From: Gaetbulibacter sp. 4G1
GTDB lineage: Bacteria > Bacteroidota > Bacteroidia > Flavobacteriales > Flavobacteriaceae
Direction: 5' to 3'
Assembly (NCBI RefSeq): GCF_002741945.1
Contig: NZ_MDVN01000001.1
Location: forward strand, 186,001-250,000
Length of the DNA stretch: 64,000 nt
Of the stretch, positions 9,017 through 18,392 are shown in pieces; the stretch's first letter is position 1, and every line of letters begins with the position of its first letter. Position numbers and translations under genes: made by a program. Below the pieces are notes generated by a model, which saw nothing but the letters and a program-made list of their open reading frames with translations, did not search any database and was not told the DNA's origin.

Positions 9017-10420
9017 TTATTCTGAATAGAAGTAAATGTTGTCTAAATAAAAATTAGTTAATGAAGAGCCATTAACGTTTTCATAAATTAGAAGGCCAAT
9101 CTTACTTTTATCAGCCAAACTTATTGGAATCTCAAGTGTGCTCCATGTATTTGAAACAAAATCAGAGGCTTTAAAAAACGCTTGTTGTCTACCACTTTCT
9201 GTTCCCCCATCATCAAAACTTACAATTGAAATTAGAAAATCAAGATTTGAAGGGATGTCACCTGGTATAAACATATTAATGTGTAGGTTAGGCTTTCCTG
9301 TGGCATCAATAGTTGGGTTTTGAAACTGAGTTCCAACAAAATTAAAGTTAGTATAGTTTAGAATGTTATCTCCCTTTATTTCAAAGTCATCAGATCCTGT
9401 AGTTTGAAAAGGCTCCCAAAATCCATTAAAAAAATCAACAGGAACATTATCGTATACATCACTAAATATAGAAATGACATTATTAGAATCTCGTGTAGGC
9501 GTTGGAGCAAAATTAAATTCTCCTAATACATCAACAATTAAAGATCCTTCTGCCTGAACACCTGCAGATGATGCTGTAATAACAGACCTACCAATGTTAA
9601 GAGATTCAAAAGTCCCTGTTTCATCAATAATCAAAACATTTGAATCTGAAGATGTCCAGTCAAAATAACTGCGTGAAGCATTAACAGAAATGTTTTGTCC
9701 TGAACCTAAGTTAAATGTTACAGTTGGTGCATCTACCAGACCGCCAGTTTCAACAAAAGTTTGTGTTTCTACATCAGCACCACCATATATTTTTGGTATT
9801 GGTTGACCAATAGTTCCTAGTTTTTCAAATTTTAAATCATCAATCCAAAAGGTATAACCAAGTCCGCCTGTATCTTGTGTTCCTGCTGAATACCAAAACA
9901 TACCTCTTTCTTCAAATAATTTAGAAGCATCTGGAATAGGAATAACATATTTAACCCAATTAGTACTAAAACTTACATTTTCAATTTGAGCTTGATATTT
10001 ATTTTCTAAAAAATCTTGGCCAAATCCTAGTTGACCAATTACTACGCCTTGAGAGGCTTTAGCCCAAAACGTTAAGGCATCATAACCTGTTAAATCACGA
10101 CCAGCTCCATCTGTTCTAAATATGGCTCCAGCATAACTACCATCTGGGTCGTTTGCATTAGGCACATCAAAACGCATAGAGGATTGACTTTCGTAACCTT
10201 CGCTATCATCTACAGTCCAAGCTGTAGCTTTTGATCCCAAAAAAGGAAAGTAAAAGTTGGTACCTAGTCCAATAGGAGAGTCTGTAAAAATTTCTCCAGC
10301 TGAAGAATTTGTTGCGAACTCAACCTCGTCTGATAAGTCTCTTTCACAACTTACCGTGGCAATAAAAACTAATCCTATTAGTAATACAGCTGTTCTATAT
10401 TTAAATTTAATATTTTTCAT
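9017..10420 (-). CDS. Glycan-binding lipoprotein with two CBM-like modules and an Ig-like domain
   Basis: A 467-residue lipoprotein (lipidation near Cys25, VSC followed by ERDLSDE). An N-terminal beta-sandwich module (about 45-200) ends in FWIDDLKFE. A bacterial Ig-like (BIG2-type) region spans about 207-298, recognisable by WTSSDSNVLIIDETG and VITASSAG. A second CBM-like module (about 303-467) begins with the PTPTRDSNNVISIFSD signature often found next to GH16 domains in Bacteroidota and ends in FYLDNIYFY. No catalytic residues are evident. Likely role: binding of beta-1,3-glucan for the GH16 and the barrel-anchored glycosidase encoded beside it. The specific ligand is an inference from the locus. 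Confidence 0.8.
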   Translation of the reverse strand: MKNIKFKYRTAVLLIGLVFIATVSCERDLSDEVEFATNSSAGEIFTDSPIGLGTNFYFPFLGSKATAWTVDDSEGYESQSSMRFDVPNANDPDGSYAGAIFRTDGAGRDLTGYDALTFWAKASQGVVIGQLGFGQDFLENKYQAQIENVSFSTNWVKYVIPIPDASKLFEERGMFWYSAGTQDTGGLGYTFWIDDLKFEKLGTIGQPIPKIYGGADVETQTFVETGGLVDAPTVTFNLGSGQNISVNASRSYFDWTSSDSNVLIIDETGTFESLNIGRSVITASSAGVQAEGSLIVDVLGEFNFAPTPTRDSNNVISIFSDVYDNVPVDFFNGFWEPFQTTGSDDFEIKGDNILNYTNFNFVGTQFQNPTIDATGKPNLHINMFIPGDIPSNLDFLISIVSFDDGGTESGRQQAFFKASDFVSNTWSTLEIPISLADKSKIGLLIYENVNGSSLTNFYLDNIYFYSE

Positions 10421-10433
10421 CTTTCTGTATTTT

Positions 10434-13400
10434 TTATTTTCCTATGTTGATATGTATATATGTTCTAATTTCCCATTCTTGTCCATCATCAAACCCAATT
10501 GTACTAATTGTTGGAACTGGTGGAAATGTATTTGGCGGCACCTGATTAGGTGCGTAACGTGGTGAATATTGATCAAGTGATCTCCATGTTCCGCGAATAC
10601 CAATTTTAGTGTCTGGTAGTATAAACCAATCTGGCTTTCCTATAGTTGTAGATAAGTCTAACATTAATTGTACTGGGTATGTCAAGTTAAAATCTCGATG
10701 GTAATCGAAAGGTCCCCAATCATTAATTTTAAAGGCGTGTGTTAATTTTAACTTGTTATATATTAATCTTATATCTCCTCCAATACGCTTAATCATTCTA
10801 TCGTCACTACCATTAGATTGTCCATTACCCGCATAAAAATTGGCTATAATACCTAAATCTGGATGTGCTTTGGCAACAATTCGTGAATGTGCTTCCCAAA
10901 GATCTTGTGCAGGCGCAGAATTAGGAAATGCAAATGAATTACGATTATCTAAAAACCCAATAGCTGCATCCATTGCTGTTGGATGGTGCTTATATACAAA
11001 GCCTAAATTGAAAGCAAATTTTGCATCTTCTGCTCTGTCATTATCCCATTCATACATCCAGGTTCCTGGAGTTGGATCGTAACTTAACAATAACTCTCCA
11101 GCAGTAGTCTCTCTATTTGCTCTTACTGCAAATGGATCGTCTTGAATATTTCTTAATCTACCAGGTGCTTGCACATCATTTGGCATAGCTGCAACAATTG
11201 GCTTTTGCCATAAAAAGTTAGGTGCTATTTGAAAATTACCAACAGTTAATGCTATACCTGTTAAGAAGTTAGTTTGGTTACCACTTCCAGTATCTTTAAG
11301 CTTCCACCCGGTAAATGTTTGAGTTTGGTCATAACCTCCATTTGCAACTATACCTTGTATTGCGCCTTGAGCATACCAATTAAATTTCCCTTTTTGGTAA
11401 GTAATTTTCCCTTTGGCACCCCAATTATCTTCCCAATTAACTTTATCATTATAGATAACATATTTAGGATTAGATGTAGGATTATTAGCGTCGTAATTAG
11501 GATTATCTTCAGCTACTTGAAATTCTCTACCGTTTAAAGGTTCACCTCCCCAAATACCTCCTAATTGAAGTTCAAAAGCTCCAAATTCTTTTTCTAGTGA
11601 TAGTGTAGCTCTTCGTGTTTTGGGTTGTGGTATTGCTATAGATGTTACTGCTTCTCCAACGTCGTCTATATCTTCATGATAAATGGCACTAAAATTAAAA
11701 TGACCAAGTTTAAAATTATACTTTAACAACACTGCCGGATTTGCTCCCCACCATAATTGAGGTCCAAATGCTGCTTTTAATCCTTTAAGACCTTTTTTAC
11801 CATCTATTTCTATACCAGATATTTCTCCTTGATAAATATCAAGATTAGGACCGTAATTTGCCTCTGGGTATAATCCAAATATATCTCCTTCATAACCCCA
11901 GTGATAATGTCCTGTACGGAAGAAACCTCTTAAATCGAATTCTTTAGCTTTCCACTCAAATTCTGCATTGTAAACTTGTACTCTATTACCACTAATGATA
12001 TCTACTGGACCATCCTCTGTATTTACTGATACTGGCCGCCCTCTGTTTTCATAAAAGATTTCATCAATTGGGTTTTCTGCAACGTTACCCAAAATGTTAA
12101 AGTTTACATTCGCCGTCATGTTAGATGTTGGCTTACCTTCTACTCCCACAAAATAAGACTGCATATGGTCAAACCCTAATTGATTTGGGAATGTAGAATT
12201 ATCATCTGGATCTACAGAATCTGGGGTTGTAATTAAGCTACCTCCTGTATTAAACGTGGTAAACTCTGCTCTTAAATTGCTTATTTTAATTTTTCCACCA
12301 GATTGTGCATCTAAAGCCGCCTTGTCACCACGTGCTTTTAACATGGCTTCCGTAATATTGATATTTTTAAAATAGTTATTAAGAAATTCCAAAGACATCC
12401 CCTCATCATAAGGATTAAGGGCGTGTGCATCCTTAAGTGTATAATATGAAGCACGAGGATACAAATCGTAAAGCCCTCTTGCGCTTGTTGGTCCTTTAGC
12501 ACAAATACCAAACCACTCCTCGTTCATATTATTTGAACCGTTTTTCGTATCGTGATAATACCCTCCATTACTCCATGAGGCACCAGTTTGATGTGTATCG
12601 GCATCTTTACGTTTGTCAAAACCTAATTTCCACCAACCGTCACTGAATTGGAATGTAAAACCTCCTATAGAATTTCCTACTTTCCCCAAACCTGAAGCGT
12701 TTTCATAAATTTCTTTCCAGTTTGACAAATTATAATGTGCTTGCCAGTATTGATCTTCTTTTTCTTCTAGAGCGTTATAGGCATCTGCACCAAACTCTGT
12801 AAACATAAGAGGTATGCCAAGCTTGTCTTTAACCACTTGAAAGAAATCTCCAAATGATTCTCCTCTATAAGTATTAGCTCCATATACGTCAATATCTTTA
12901 CATTCTTCTGCTATGATATCAATAAACAAAACATCTCCGTTACATATTGCAACTGGGTGATTTGGATCCATTGCTTTCATTTTGATAGCAACCTCATTCA
13001 TTAGCTTGTACATTGGTCGACCACGTAGTTCGCCTACTGCATTAATTTTTTCTTCGCCATCAGGAAAGTCTTCTGTTTCTGCTCCTTGCCAAAATAATCC
13101 GTAGTTATTTTCATTACCCATCATATACATCAAAATCCCAGGAACATCTTTATATTCTTTGACCAAATTGATCATATCAGACACTAGTTGCTCTTGTGTT
13201 TTTTCATCTGAGTAAATTGTAACGGGTGTCCAAACACCATCTAATGTTAGGCCATAACGACCAAATGAATGGTTTAACAGAGTATAAATTCCATATTTTT
13301 CATATATATATGTTACCCATTTAGCAGGCACACCTACATATTGTCTTATAACATTAACATTCATGTTCTTTAACAGACCCATTTCTGTATCAAGCCCTGC

Positions 13401-13616
13401 CTTTATGATATCATCTGGCTGCTCATAAAAATTGGCGTTAGTAACATCAGTACCTATTGGAACATAATCCCAATTCACACCATTAAGCATAAAGTCTTTG
13501 CCGTCGACAACCAGTTTCTGGCCTTCTTCACTACTAACAATCTCTACTTTATTTGCCTGGGCAAATGTTGAGACCGTAAATAAAAAGAGTAATAATCTTA
13601 GAAAATTGTTTTTCAT
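10434..13616 (-). CDS. Glycosidase TIM barrel (clan GH-A, GH2/GH5-like) fused to a probable outer-membrane beta-barrel
   Basis: A 1060-residue protein with a Sec signal peptide (about residues 1-20, no lipobox). Residues about 30-400 form a clan GH-A TIM barrel close to the GH2 catalytic domain: FMLNGVNWDY near the start, acid/base Glu169 in MMGNENNYG and nucleophile Glu274 in FTEFGADAY. From about 440 to the end there are repeated amphipathic strands with alternating hydrophobic residues and polar turns. The C-terminal strand is EWEIRTYIHINIG, typical of outer-membrane beta-barrels. The usual GH2 beta-sandwich domains are absent. The simplest reading is a glycosidase tethered directly to an outer-membrane barrel, possibly a porin. 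It is the first gene of the second transcription unit, behind a promoter region resembling that of susC. Catalytic specificity is presumably beta-glucan. Confidence 0.72.
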   Translation of the reverse strand: MKNNFLRLLLFLFTVSTFAQANKVEIVSSEEGQKLVVDGKDFMLNGVNWDYVPIGTDVTNANFYEQPDDIIKAGLDTEMGLLKNMNVNVIRQYVGVPAKWVTYIYEKYGIYTLLNHSFGRYGLTLDGVWTPVTIYSDEKTQEQLVSDMINLVKEYKDVPGILMYMMGNENNYGLFWQGAETEDFPDGEEKINAVGELRGRPMYKLMNEVAIKMKAMDPNHPVAICNGDVLFIDIIAEECKDIDVYGANTYRGESFGDFFQVVKDKLGIPLMFTEFGADAYNALEEKEDQYWQAHYNLSNWKEIYENASGLGKVGNSIGGFTFQFSDGWWKLGFDKRKDADTHQTGASWSNGGYYHDTKNGSNNMNEEWFGICAKGPTSARGLYDLYPRASYYTLKDAHALNPYDEGMSLEFLNNYFKNINITEAMLKARGDKAALDAQSGGKIKISNLRAEFTTFNTGGSLITTPDSVDPDDNSTFPNQLGFDHMQSYFVGVEGKPTSNMTANVNFNILGNVAENPIDEIFYENRGRPVSVNTEDGPVDIISGNRVQVYNAEFEWKAKEFDLRGFFRTGHYHWGYEGDIFGLYPEANYGPNLDIYQGEISGIEIDGKKGLKGLKAAFGPQLWWGANPAVLLKYNFKLGHFNFSAIYHEDIDDVGEAVTSIAIPQPKTRRATLSLEKEFGAFELQLGGIWGGEPLNGREFQVAEDNPNYDANNPTSNPKYVIYNDKVNWEDNWGAKGKITYQKGKFNWYAQGAIQGIVANGGYDQTQTFTGWKLKDTGSGNQTNFLTGIALTVGNFQIAPNFLWQKPIVAAMPNDVQAPGRLRNIQDDPFAVRANRETTAGELLLSYDPTPGTWMYEWDNDRAEDAKFAFNLGFVYKHHPTAMDAAIGFLDNRNSFAFPNSAPAQDLWEAHSRIVAKAHPDLGIIANFYAGNGQSNGSDDRMIKRIGGDIRLIYNKLKLTHAFKINDWGPFDYHRDFNLTYPVQLMLDLSTTIGKPDWFILPDTKIGIRGTWRSLDQYSPRYAPNQVPPNTFPPVPTISTIGFDDGQEWEIRTYIHINIGK

Positions 13617-13946
13617 AGTTTTATTTTTTTAAGTTGGTATAAACAAGTTTTATTATTTACAATGTTGTGGTAGAATTATGGGATGTTGCGTTGTTATAAA
13701 ATTACCTTAATAAATTAAGAATTTCATAAAGAACGCCTCAACAAAAAACATACATAGTGAAAAAAACTTGATTATTATTCTAAAATCCTAACAAAAACAG
13801 CTCCTTGTTGCAGTATTTTATTTTTTATTTTCAGAATATAAATTTTACAAAAATGCTTACTTGTTGTGGTAATGTATAGGTTAAAAAAACACGTGTTGTG
13901 TTTTTTTAACCTATAAAAACAATTTGATTAGTCAATTTCTTGTAAC
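13617..13946 (-). promoter_or_regulatory. Upstream regulatory region of the glycosidase-barrel operon
   Basis: This 330-bp gap has no plausible gene. It holds two sequence blocks shared with the susC upstream region. One is TGTTGTGGTAATGTATAGGT at 13862-13881 (18/20 identical to 21607-21626). The other is ACAAAAAACATACAT at 13741-13755 (15/15 identical to 21487-21501). The blocks are 106-107 bp apart in both places. A weaker third copy of the first block (TGTTGTGGTA at 13663-13672) lies nearer the start codon. A hairpin overlapping the first block probably terminates the susC operon. The region likely contains a regulated promoter reading left (minus strand). Confidence 0.6.
13875..13915. terminator. 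18-bp perfect palindrome, probable terminator of the susCD operon
   Basis: TATAGGTTAAAAAAACAC (13875-13892) is perfectly complementary to 13898-13915 with a 5-nt loop. It lies 32 bp after the stop codon of the 319-residue lipoprotein, the last gene of the susC unit. The A7/T7 tracts lie inside the stem, so a bidirectional terminator is plausible but not classical. The left arm overlaps the block shared with the susC promoter region, so an operator function is an alternative. Confidence 0.5.
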
Positions 13947-14906
13947 CTAATCATTAGGATTATCAGTTTGATATTTACAATACCAAGCCAAATCTGGATT
14001 AGAACTATCAGTCATTCTTACAAACAATGTGTTTTCAGTTATCTCAATAATTTCTAGTGTGCTAACATTTACATACCAAGACATAAAACCGCCATCTGAA
14101 AAATTCATTGTTGTTCCTCTATAGTCACCATCTTCTGTTGCTGTTGAAGATGATGGGCTAAAACCAACATTTTTAATACCATCTAATGAAGGAGCCACAG
14201 TTAAACCATGACATGTATCTCCATCTACACCTATTGAAGCTGCAAAGTCTCCAGGCGTATATGCTATATCTGTTAGTTGCTCAAAAGTTACTCCGCCGTC
14301 AGCAGATTGTGTAAAAACAAACTCTGCATCATACATACACAATTTATCACCATGCCAAGCATCAGAAGTAAACCACTGAGAGAATGTATGTTCACCTCCT
14401 GATTGTACAGCATTTGGCCCTAAACCAATGTTACCAGGCTTATCTGCAGCCCAATACCATGTTTTACTTAATCCAGCCCCACCTGTTAAAAAATCTTTAG
14501 CTTCTTGATCTTCAAAAGAGCTAAAAACATCAATATTTATAGATGCAGTACTAGAAATACCTCCCCTTCCTGAAGCTATAACTGTAACTGAATACGTATT
14601 TGTTCCTGTTAAACTAAATCTGTGCGTAATAGATCCTGAAGGGGCCACTTTAACATCTGACCCATCCCCAAAATTAAATCTATATGTAATTGCTCCATTA
14701 GAATTCACTGTAAAGTTTACTAATCCAGTTCCATCTCCGTTAGGATTAGTTGCATCTAAACCTACTATTTCTGCAGATATAGAAACATCCATAGGTGCTG
14801 TTATGTCTCCAAAACTAGCATCATCATCTTGACAACTCACAAATATCATTGTCAATGACATAAATAAAACTATTACTAGTCCTTTATTGTTTATAAATTT
14901 TTTCAT
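13947..14906 (-). CDS. PKD-domain surface lipoprotein, putative glycan-binding protein
   Basis: A 319-residue lipoprotein (lipidation near Cys25, VSC followed by QDDD). A PKD-like domain (about 40-125, with RFNFGDGSDV and HRFSLTGTNTYSVTV) is followed by a C-terminal domain of about 180 residues. That domain is rich in Trp and Tyr (KTWYWAADKPG, FSQWFTSDAWHGD, FMSWYVNVS) and resembles domains found in other SusD-adjacent lipoproteins. No catalytic motif is apparent. It is the last gene of the susC-susD unit, a position commonly held by surface glycan-binding proteins, so capture of beta-1,3-glucan is the likely role. The C-terminal domain is not assigned to a named family here. Confidence 0.75.
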   Translation of the reverse strand: MKKFINNKGLVIVLFMSLTMIFVSCQDDDASFGDITAPMDVSISAEIVGLDATNPNGDGTGLVNFTVNSNGAITYRFNFGDGSDVKVAPSGSITHRFSLTGTNTYSVTVIASGRGGISSTASINIDVFSSFEDQEAKDFLTGGAGLSKTWYWAADKPGNIGLGPNAVQSGGEHTFSQWFTSDAWHGDKLCMYDAEFVFTQSADGGVTFEQLTDIAYTPGDFAASIGVDGDTCHGLTVAPSLDGIKNVGFSPSSSTATEDGDYRGTTMNFSDGGFMSWYVNVSTLEIIEITENTLFVRMTDSSNPDLAWYCKYQTDNPND

Positions 14907-14926
14907 AATTCAATCTTATTTATTAA

Positions 14927-16888
14927 TTAGTTAGAAGTTAAAGAAACATTATCAATATTTACTTGACCTATTTCTGCTCCCATATCAAATATTACACGTG
15001 CATCAGCAGCTCCAAAATCTGCTGCTTCAAGAGTTAGTGTATATGTTGTTCTTGTTGGTGTAATGCTAACTGATTCTGTGGCACTTGACCATGGTGGACC
15101 ACTTAACCCTATACCAGAAACTATTGCCCTATTGGTATCTGACCAAGCATCAAAGGTTAGCGTATAAGTTAAGCCTTGAGTAATTTCAACTTTTTGACTC
15201 ATATTTACATCCCAAGGATTTCCAGCTGTAGCAACATCTGCAGAATAATATGTGTTTCCTGAATCTGTAACTACAGATACAGGAGCATTATCATCTGTTC
15301 CAACAATCCAAGGTTCACTTCCTGCTTCAAAATCACCATTAGTTAATATACCATCATCAAACGGACCATCACCTAAAAATAAAGACACATTATCTATATT
15401 CACCATTCCTACTTCAGCTCCCATATCGAATATAACACGAGCATCTGGAGCTCCATAACCAGCCGCAACTAGAGTTAATGAATATGTTGTTTTAGTTGGT
15501 GTAATGTTAACAGATTCTGTCGTGCTCGACCATGGTGGACCACTTAAGCCTATGCCTGAAATTATTGACCTATTAGTATCTGACCAAGCATCAAAGACTA
15601 ATGTGTAAGTTTCATCTTGAATGATATTAACTTTTTGACTCATATTAACATCCCAAGGGTTTCCTGCTGCAGTAACATTTGTAGTATAATATGTATTTCC
15701 TGAATCTGTAACGACAGCTACAGGAGCATTATCATCAGTACCTACAATCCAAGAATCTGCTCCAGATTCAAAATCGCCATTTGCTAATAAACCATCATTG
15801 AACGGGTCTGCACTTTGTAAATCAATATTATCTACATAAAATGTCCAGTCTGTACTTCCATCTCCAACGATACCAAAATCAAAAAACCATACTAATTTTT
15901 GATAGGTCTGCGATAAATCAATATCGCTAAAATCAATAAGTACTTCTTCCCAAGCACTATTACCTTGCAAAGTGACTTCTTTTTCTATATTAATATTAGC
16001 ATCGTCAAGGTTTTCTATTTTGAAGGTTAATTTCCCTCCAGGTCGAGGAGACCAAACATCTAGTTTTATAATGTTTTTAGAGCTAAAATCTATAGGTGCA
16101 GAGGTAATAATAACATCTCCTGCCCAAATTTCTGGAGCTCCTTTAACAATCTTACCTACTTTAGCAGAAGCATTACCATCAGTATCTGGATTATCTACTA
16201 CCTCAGCAGATGCGCCTCCAAAACCAATAAACTTACTAGAATCAAAAACCTCAAAATCGATAGGCATTTCTACAGGTGATGATACTGTAATAACTTCTGT
16301 TAACTCTGTAGTCTCAGAACCACCACTTAAAGCTACTACTTTTAAAGTGTAGTCGCCAACACCTGCGTATTCAAAACTTACAGTTTCTCCAACTTGCATT
16401 GGTGTTCCTTCTTCAGCTGGATTAGACGTGTCAAAAAACACTAAAAAGGATGCTGCATAATCTGCAATTGCTGAAACATTTACAATAAATGGGTTAGAAG
16501 CATCTATTTGAGTTGTAATCTCTAAGTTCTCTGGCGCCCTAAAAGACACAACTAATTCTTTACTAATAGTTGTTTTTAATCCATTAAGTCCAACAGCCTC
16601 TACGTTAACCGAATATGTTCCTTCTAGATAAGAATGATCCAAACTTTCTCCTTGCTTTACACTTTCAGAACCCTCGGTGCCATCTCCAAAAGTAATATTA
16701 TACATTACTGCTCCGTCAGAGTTTGGTGTAATTGAAACCAAACCACTATTGTCTTGAGATATTTTAAAAAGAGCCGATACATTTGTAGGCGCTTCAATTT
16801 TATCAACAAAACTTAAATCGTTATCATCTTCAGCACATCCTATAAAGAATACTAAAGTTAAACTCAATATATATTTTAATGCTTTCAT
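14927..16888 (-). CDS. Multimodular glycan-binding lipoprotein with tandem CBM4-like domains
   Basis: A 653-residue lipoprotein (lipidation near Cys18, FIGC followed by AEDD). Modules in order: two PKD/Ig-like domains (about 31-115 and 117-203); a CBM-like beta-sandwich (about 205-358, ending WTFYVDNIDL) of the type seen in the 731-residue protein; and two tandem CBM4/9-like domains (about 364-504 and 510-651). Each CBM4-like copy starts with NGDFE.G and contains SDTNR..(V/I)SGIGLSGPPWSS and ends VNIDNVSL. CBM4 domains of this kind are known to bind beta-1,3-glucans, which supports laminarin as the target. It follows susD by 17 bp and precedes the PKD lipoprotein by 20 bp. No catalytic motif was seen. 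Confidence 0.84.
   Translation of the reverse strand: MKALKYILSLTLVFFIGCAEDDNDLSFVDKIEAPTNVSALFKISQDNSGLVSITPNSDGAVMYNITFGDGTEGSESVKQGESLDHSYLEGTYSVNVEAVGLNGLKTTISKELVVSFRAPENLEITTQIDASNPFIVNVSAIADYAASFLVFFDTSNPAEEGTPMQVGETVSFEYAGVGDYTLKVVALSGGSETTELTEVITVSSPVEMPIDFEVFDSSKFIGFGGASAEVVDNPDTDGNASAKVGKIVKGAPEIWAGDVIITSAPIDFSSKNIIKLDVWSPRPGGKLTFKIENLDDANINIEKEVTLQGNSAWEEVLIDFSDIDLSQTYQKLVWFFDFGIVGDGSTDWTFYVDNIDLQSADPFNDGLLANGDFESGADSWIVGTDDNAPVAVVTDSGNTYYTTNVTAAGNPWDVNMSQKVNIIQDETYTLVFDAWSDTNRSIISGIGLSGPPWSSTTESVNITPTKTTYSLTLVAAGYGAPDARVIFDMGAEVGMVNIDNVSLFLGDGPFDDGILTNGDFEAGSEPWIVGTDDNAPVSVVTDSGNTYYSADVATAGNPWDVNMSQKVEITQGLTYTLTFDAWSDTNRAIVSGIGLSGPPWSSATESVSITPTRTTYTLTLEAADFGAADARVIFDMGAEIGQVNIDNVSLTSN
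14936..15799 (-). repeat. Tandem duplication of a CBM4-like module
   Basis: Copies at about 15377-15799 and 14936-15361 encode two modules of about 141 residues with only scattered substitutions. Shared blocks include IVGTDDNAPV, VVTDSGNTYY, AGNPWDVNMSQKV and DARVIFDMGAE. The duplication is visible at DNA level and would raise avidity for glucan chains. Confidence 0.9.
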
Positions 16889-16905
16889 ATTTTATTTTTT
16901 AATTT

Positions 16906-18384
16906 TTAATATCCTGGGTTTTGTGCCCATCTATCTCCTGCCAACTGTATTTCTATTTGTGGTATAGGAAATACTTCATGTTTTCCAGCAGTAAAACCGT
17001 CAATTTCAGTAGCAGCCCTACCTGTTCTAACTAAATCGAAAAAACGGTGCCCTTCTCCTACCAACTCAACTCGACGTTCTTGGTAAATATCATTAGTTAA
17101 ATTAGATCCTGTAGTTGTTACGTTAGGCAACATCGCTCTAGTACGTACGCGGTTTAAATATCCTTGTGCTCTGGTATCACTAATGCTACCTCTATTTAAT
17201 GCTTCTGCAGCCATTAATAAGACATCAGCAAAACGTATTGACCTATAGTTATTAGGATTCGTTAAGTTAGCATCACCAGTATTTAAATCGCCTTGTCTAG
17301 ATATGTACTTTCTATTAAAGTATCCTGTATGCTCATAACCTGTACCAAATGATGCTCCAGTATCTGTAGCCCAAGTATCTATATTTAGTATAGCAGTATC
17401 TAATCTAAGATCTCCAGCTTCAAATGCATCAACAACTTCTTGCACTGGTACATTAAAACTAAAGCCAGATTCAAATTCTGGTCCACTATAATTTCTTATT
17501 CCATTAAATCCAACTGCAACATTACCTTCACTACATTGTAAACATTCAAAACCAGCACCTTCTGTATCGATATACTGAACTTCAAAAACAGATTCTATAT
17601 TGTTTTCGTTATCATTCTCAAATATTGGCAATATTGTTAAGCCTTGTACATTTCTGGTTTCTGTAACTAAATCGTAAGGTCCATTGTTAATTAAGTCCTC
17701 TAAAACTGTAGCAGCTTCTGTAAATTTATCTTGATACAGATAAGCTTTACCTAGCAACGCTTGTGCAGCTCCTTTAGTAACTCTTCCTACCTGTGACTGC
17801 GTATATGGTAAGTTAGCCGCAGCAAACATTAAATCTTGTTCTATTAAAGCATAAACTTCAGACTTAGGAGACCTTTCTATTACAAACTGGTCTCCAAACT
17901 CAATACGTTTATCAACTAAAAAAGGAATATCTCCAAACCACTTTACTAACTCAAAATTATAATAAGCTCTTAAAAAACGTGCTTGCCCTATAACATTGTT
18001 TTTGTTAGGAAAGTCAATATTATCTTGAAACTCTAAAATAAAATTGGCTCTATTTACTGCTCCATACATCCAATTCCAAATATCTCTTAAATTGGCATTG
18101 TTTGGTGTATGTATCATATCATCAATTTCTTGAAAACCGATAACATCTGTAGCGCTTTCTCCTCCACACAATGTGTTATCTGACGCTATTTCGCCTAACA
18201 TTACATTTACATAGGTGTATTGTAACCCGTCATATGCTCCTGTTAAAGCCATTTGATAATCTTCTTCAGTGTTGAAGAAACTTTCTGAATTCGCATCTGG
18301 CGAATCAACATTTACAAAATCGTCGCTACAAGAAAAAATTAACGCGATAACTATAAATATACTTTTGATTTTTAAATTTTTCAT
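16906..18384 (-). CDS. susD: SusD-family outer-membrane glycan-binding lipoprotein
   Basis: A 492-residue lipoprotein (lipidation near Cys19, IFSC followed by SDDF). It has the SusD/RagB architecture: N-terminal SESFFNTEEDYQMALTGAYD, a TPR-like helical region with FLRAYYNFELVKWFGDIPF, and a C-terminal segment containing RSIRFADVLLMAAEALNR, YQERRVELVGEGHRFFDLVR and the closing PIPQIEI...NPGY. It would form the lid of the adjacent SusC transporter and bind glucan oligosaccharides at the cell surface. The gene starts 8 bp after susC ends. The call as a SusD homolog is firm; the symbol is by family, and laminarin specificity is inferred from neighbouring GH16, GH17 and GH149-like genes. Confidence 0.95.
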   Translation of the reverse strand: MKNLKIKSIFIVIALIFSCSDDFVNVDSPDANSESFFNTEEDYQMALTGAYDGLQYTYVNVMLGEIASDNTLCGGESATDVIGFQEIDDMIHTPNNANLRDIWNWMYGAVNRANFILEFQDNIDFPNKNNVIGQARFLRAYYNFELVKWFGDIPFLVDKRIEFGDQFVIERSPKSEVYALIEQDLMFAAANLPYTQSQVGRVTKGAAQALLGKAYLYQDKFTEAATVLEDLINNGPYDLVTETRNVQGLTILPIFENDNENNIESVFEVQYIDTEGAGFECLQCSEGNVAVGFNGIRNYSGPEFESGFSFNVPVQEVVDAFEAGDLRLDTAILNIDTWATDTGASFGTGYEHTGYFNRKYISRQGDLNTGDANLTNPNNYRSIRFADVLLMAAEALNRGSISDTRAQGYLNRVRTRAMLPNVTTTGSNLTNDIYQERRVELVGEGHRFFDLVRTGRAATEIDGFTAGKHEVFPIPQIEIQLAGDRWAQNPGY

Positions 18385-18392
18385 AACGCTAA

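Noticed and set aside
13617-13946. Search for a small gene or tRNA in the 330-bp gap
   Set aside because: No reading frame with protein character and no cloverleaf was found; the shared blocks and palindrome explain the region as regulatory.
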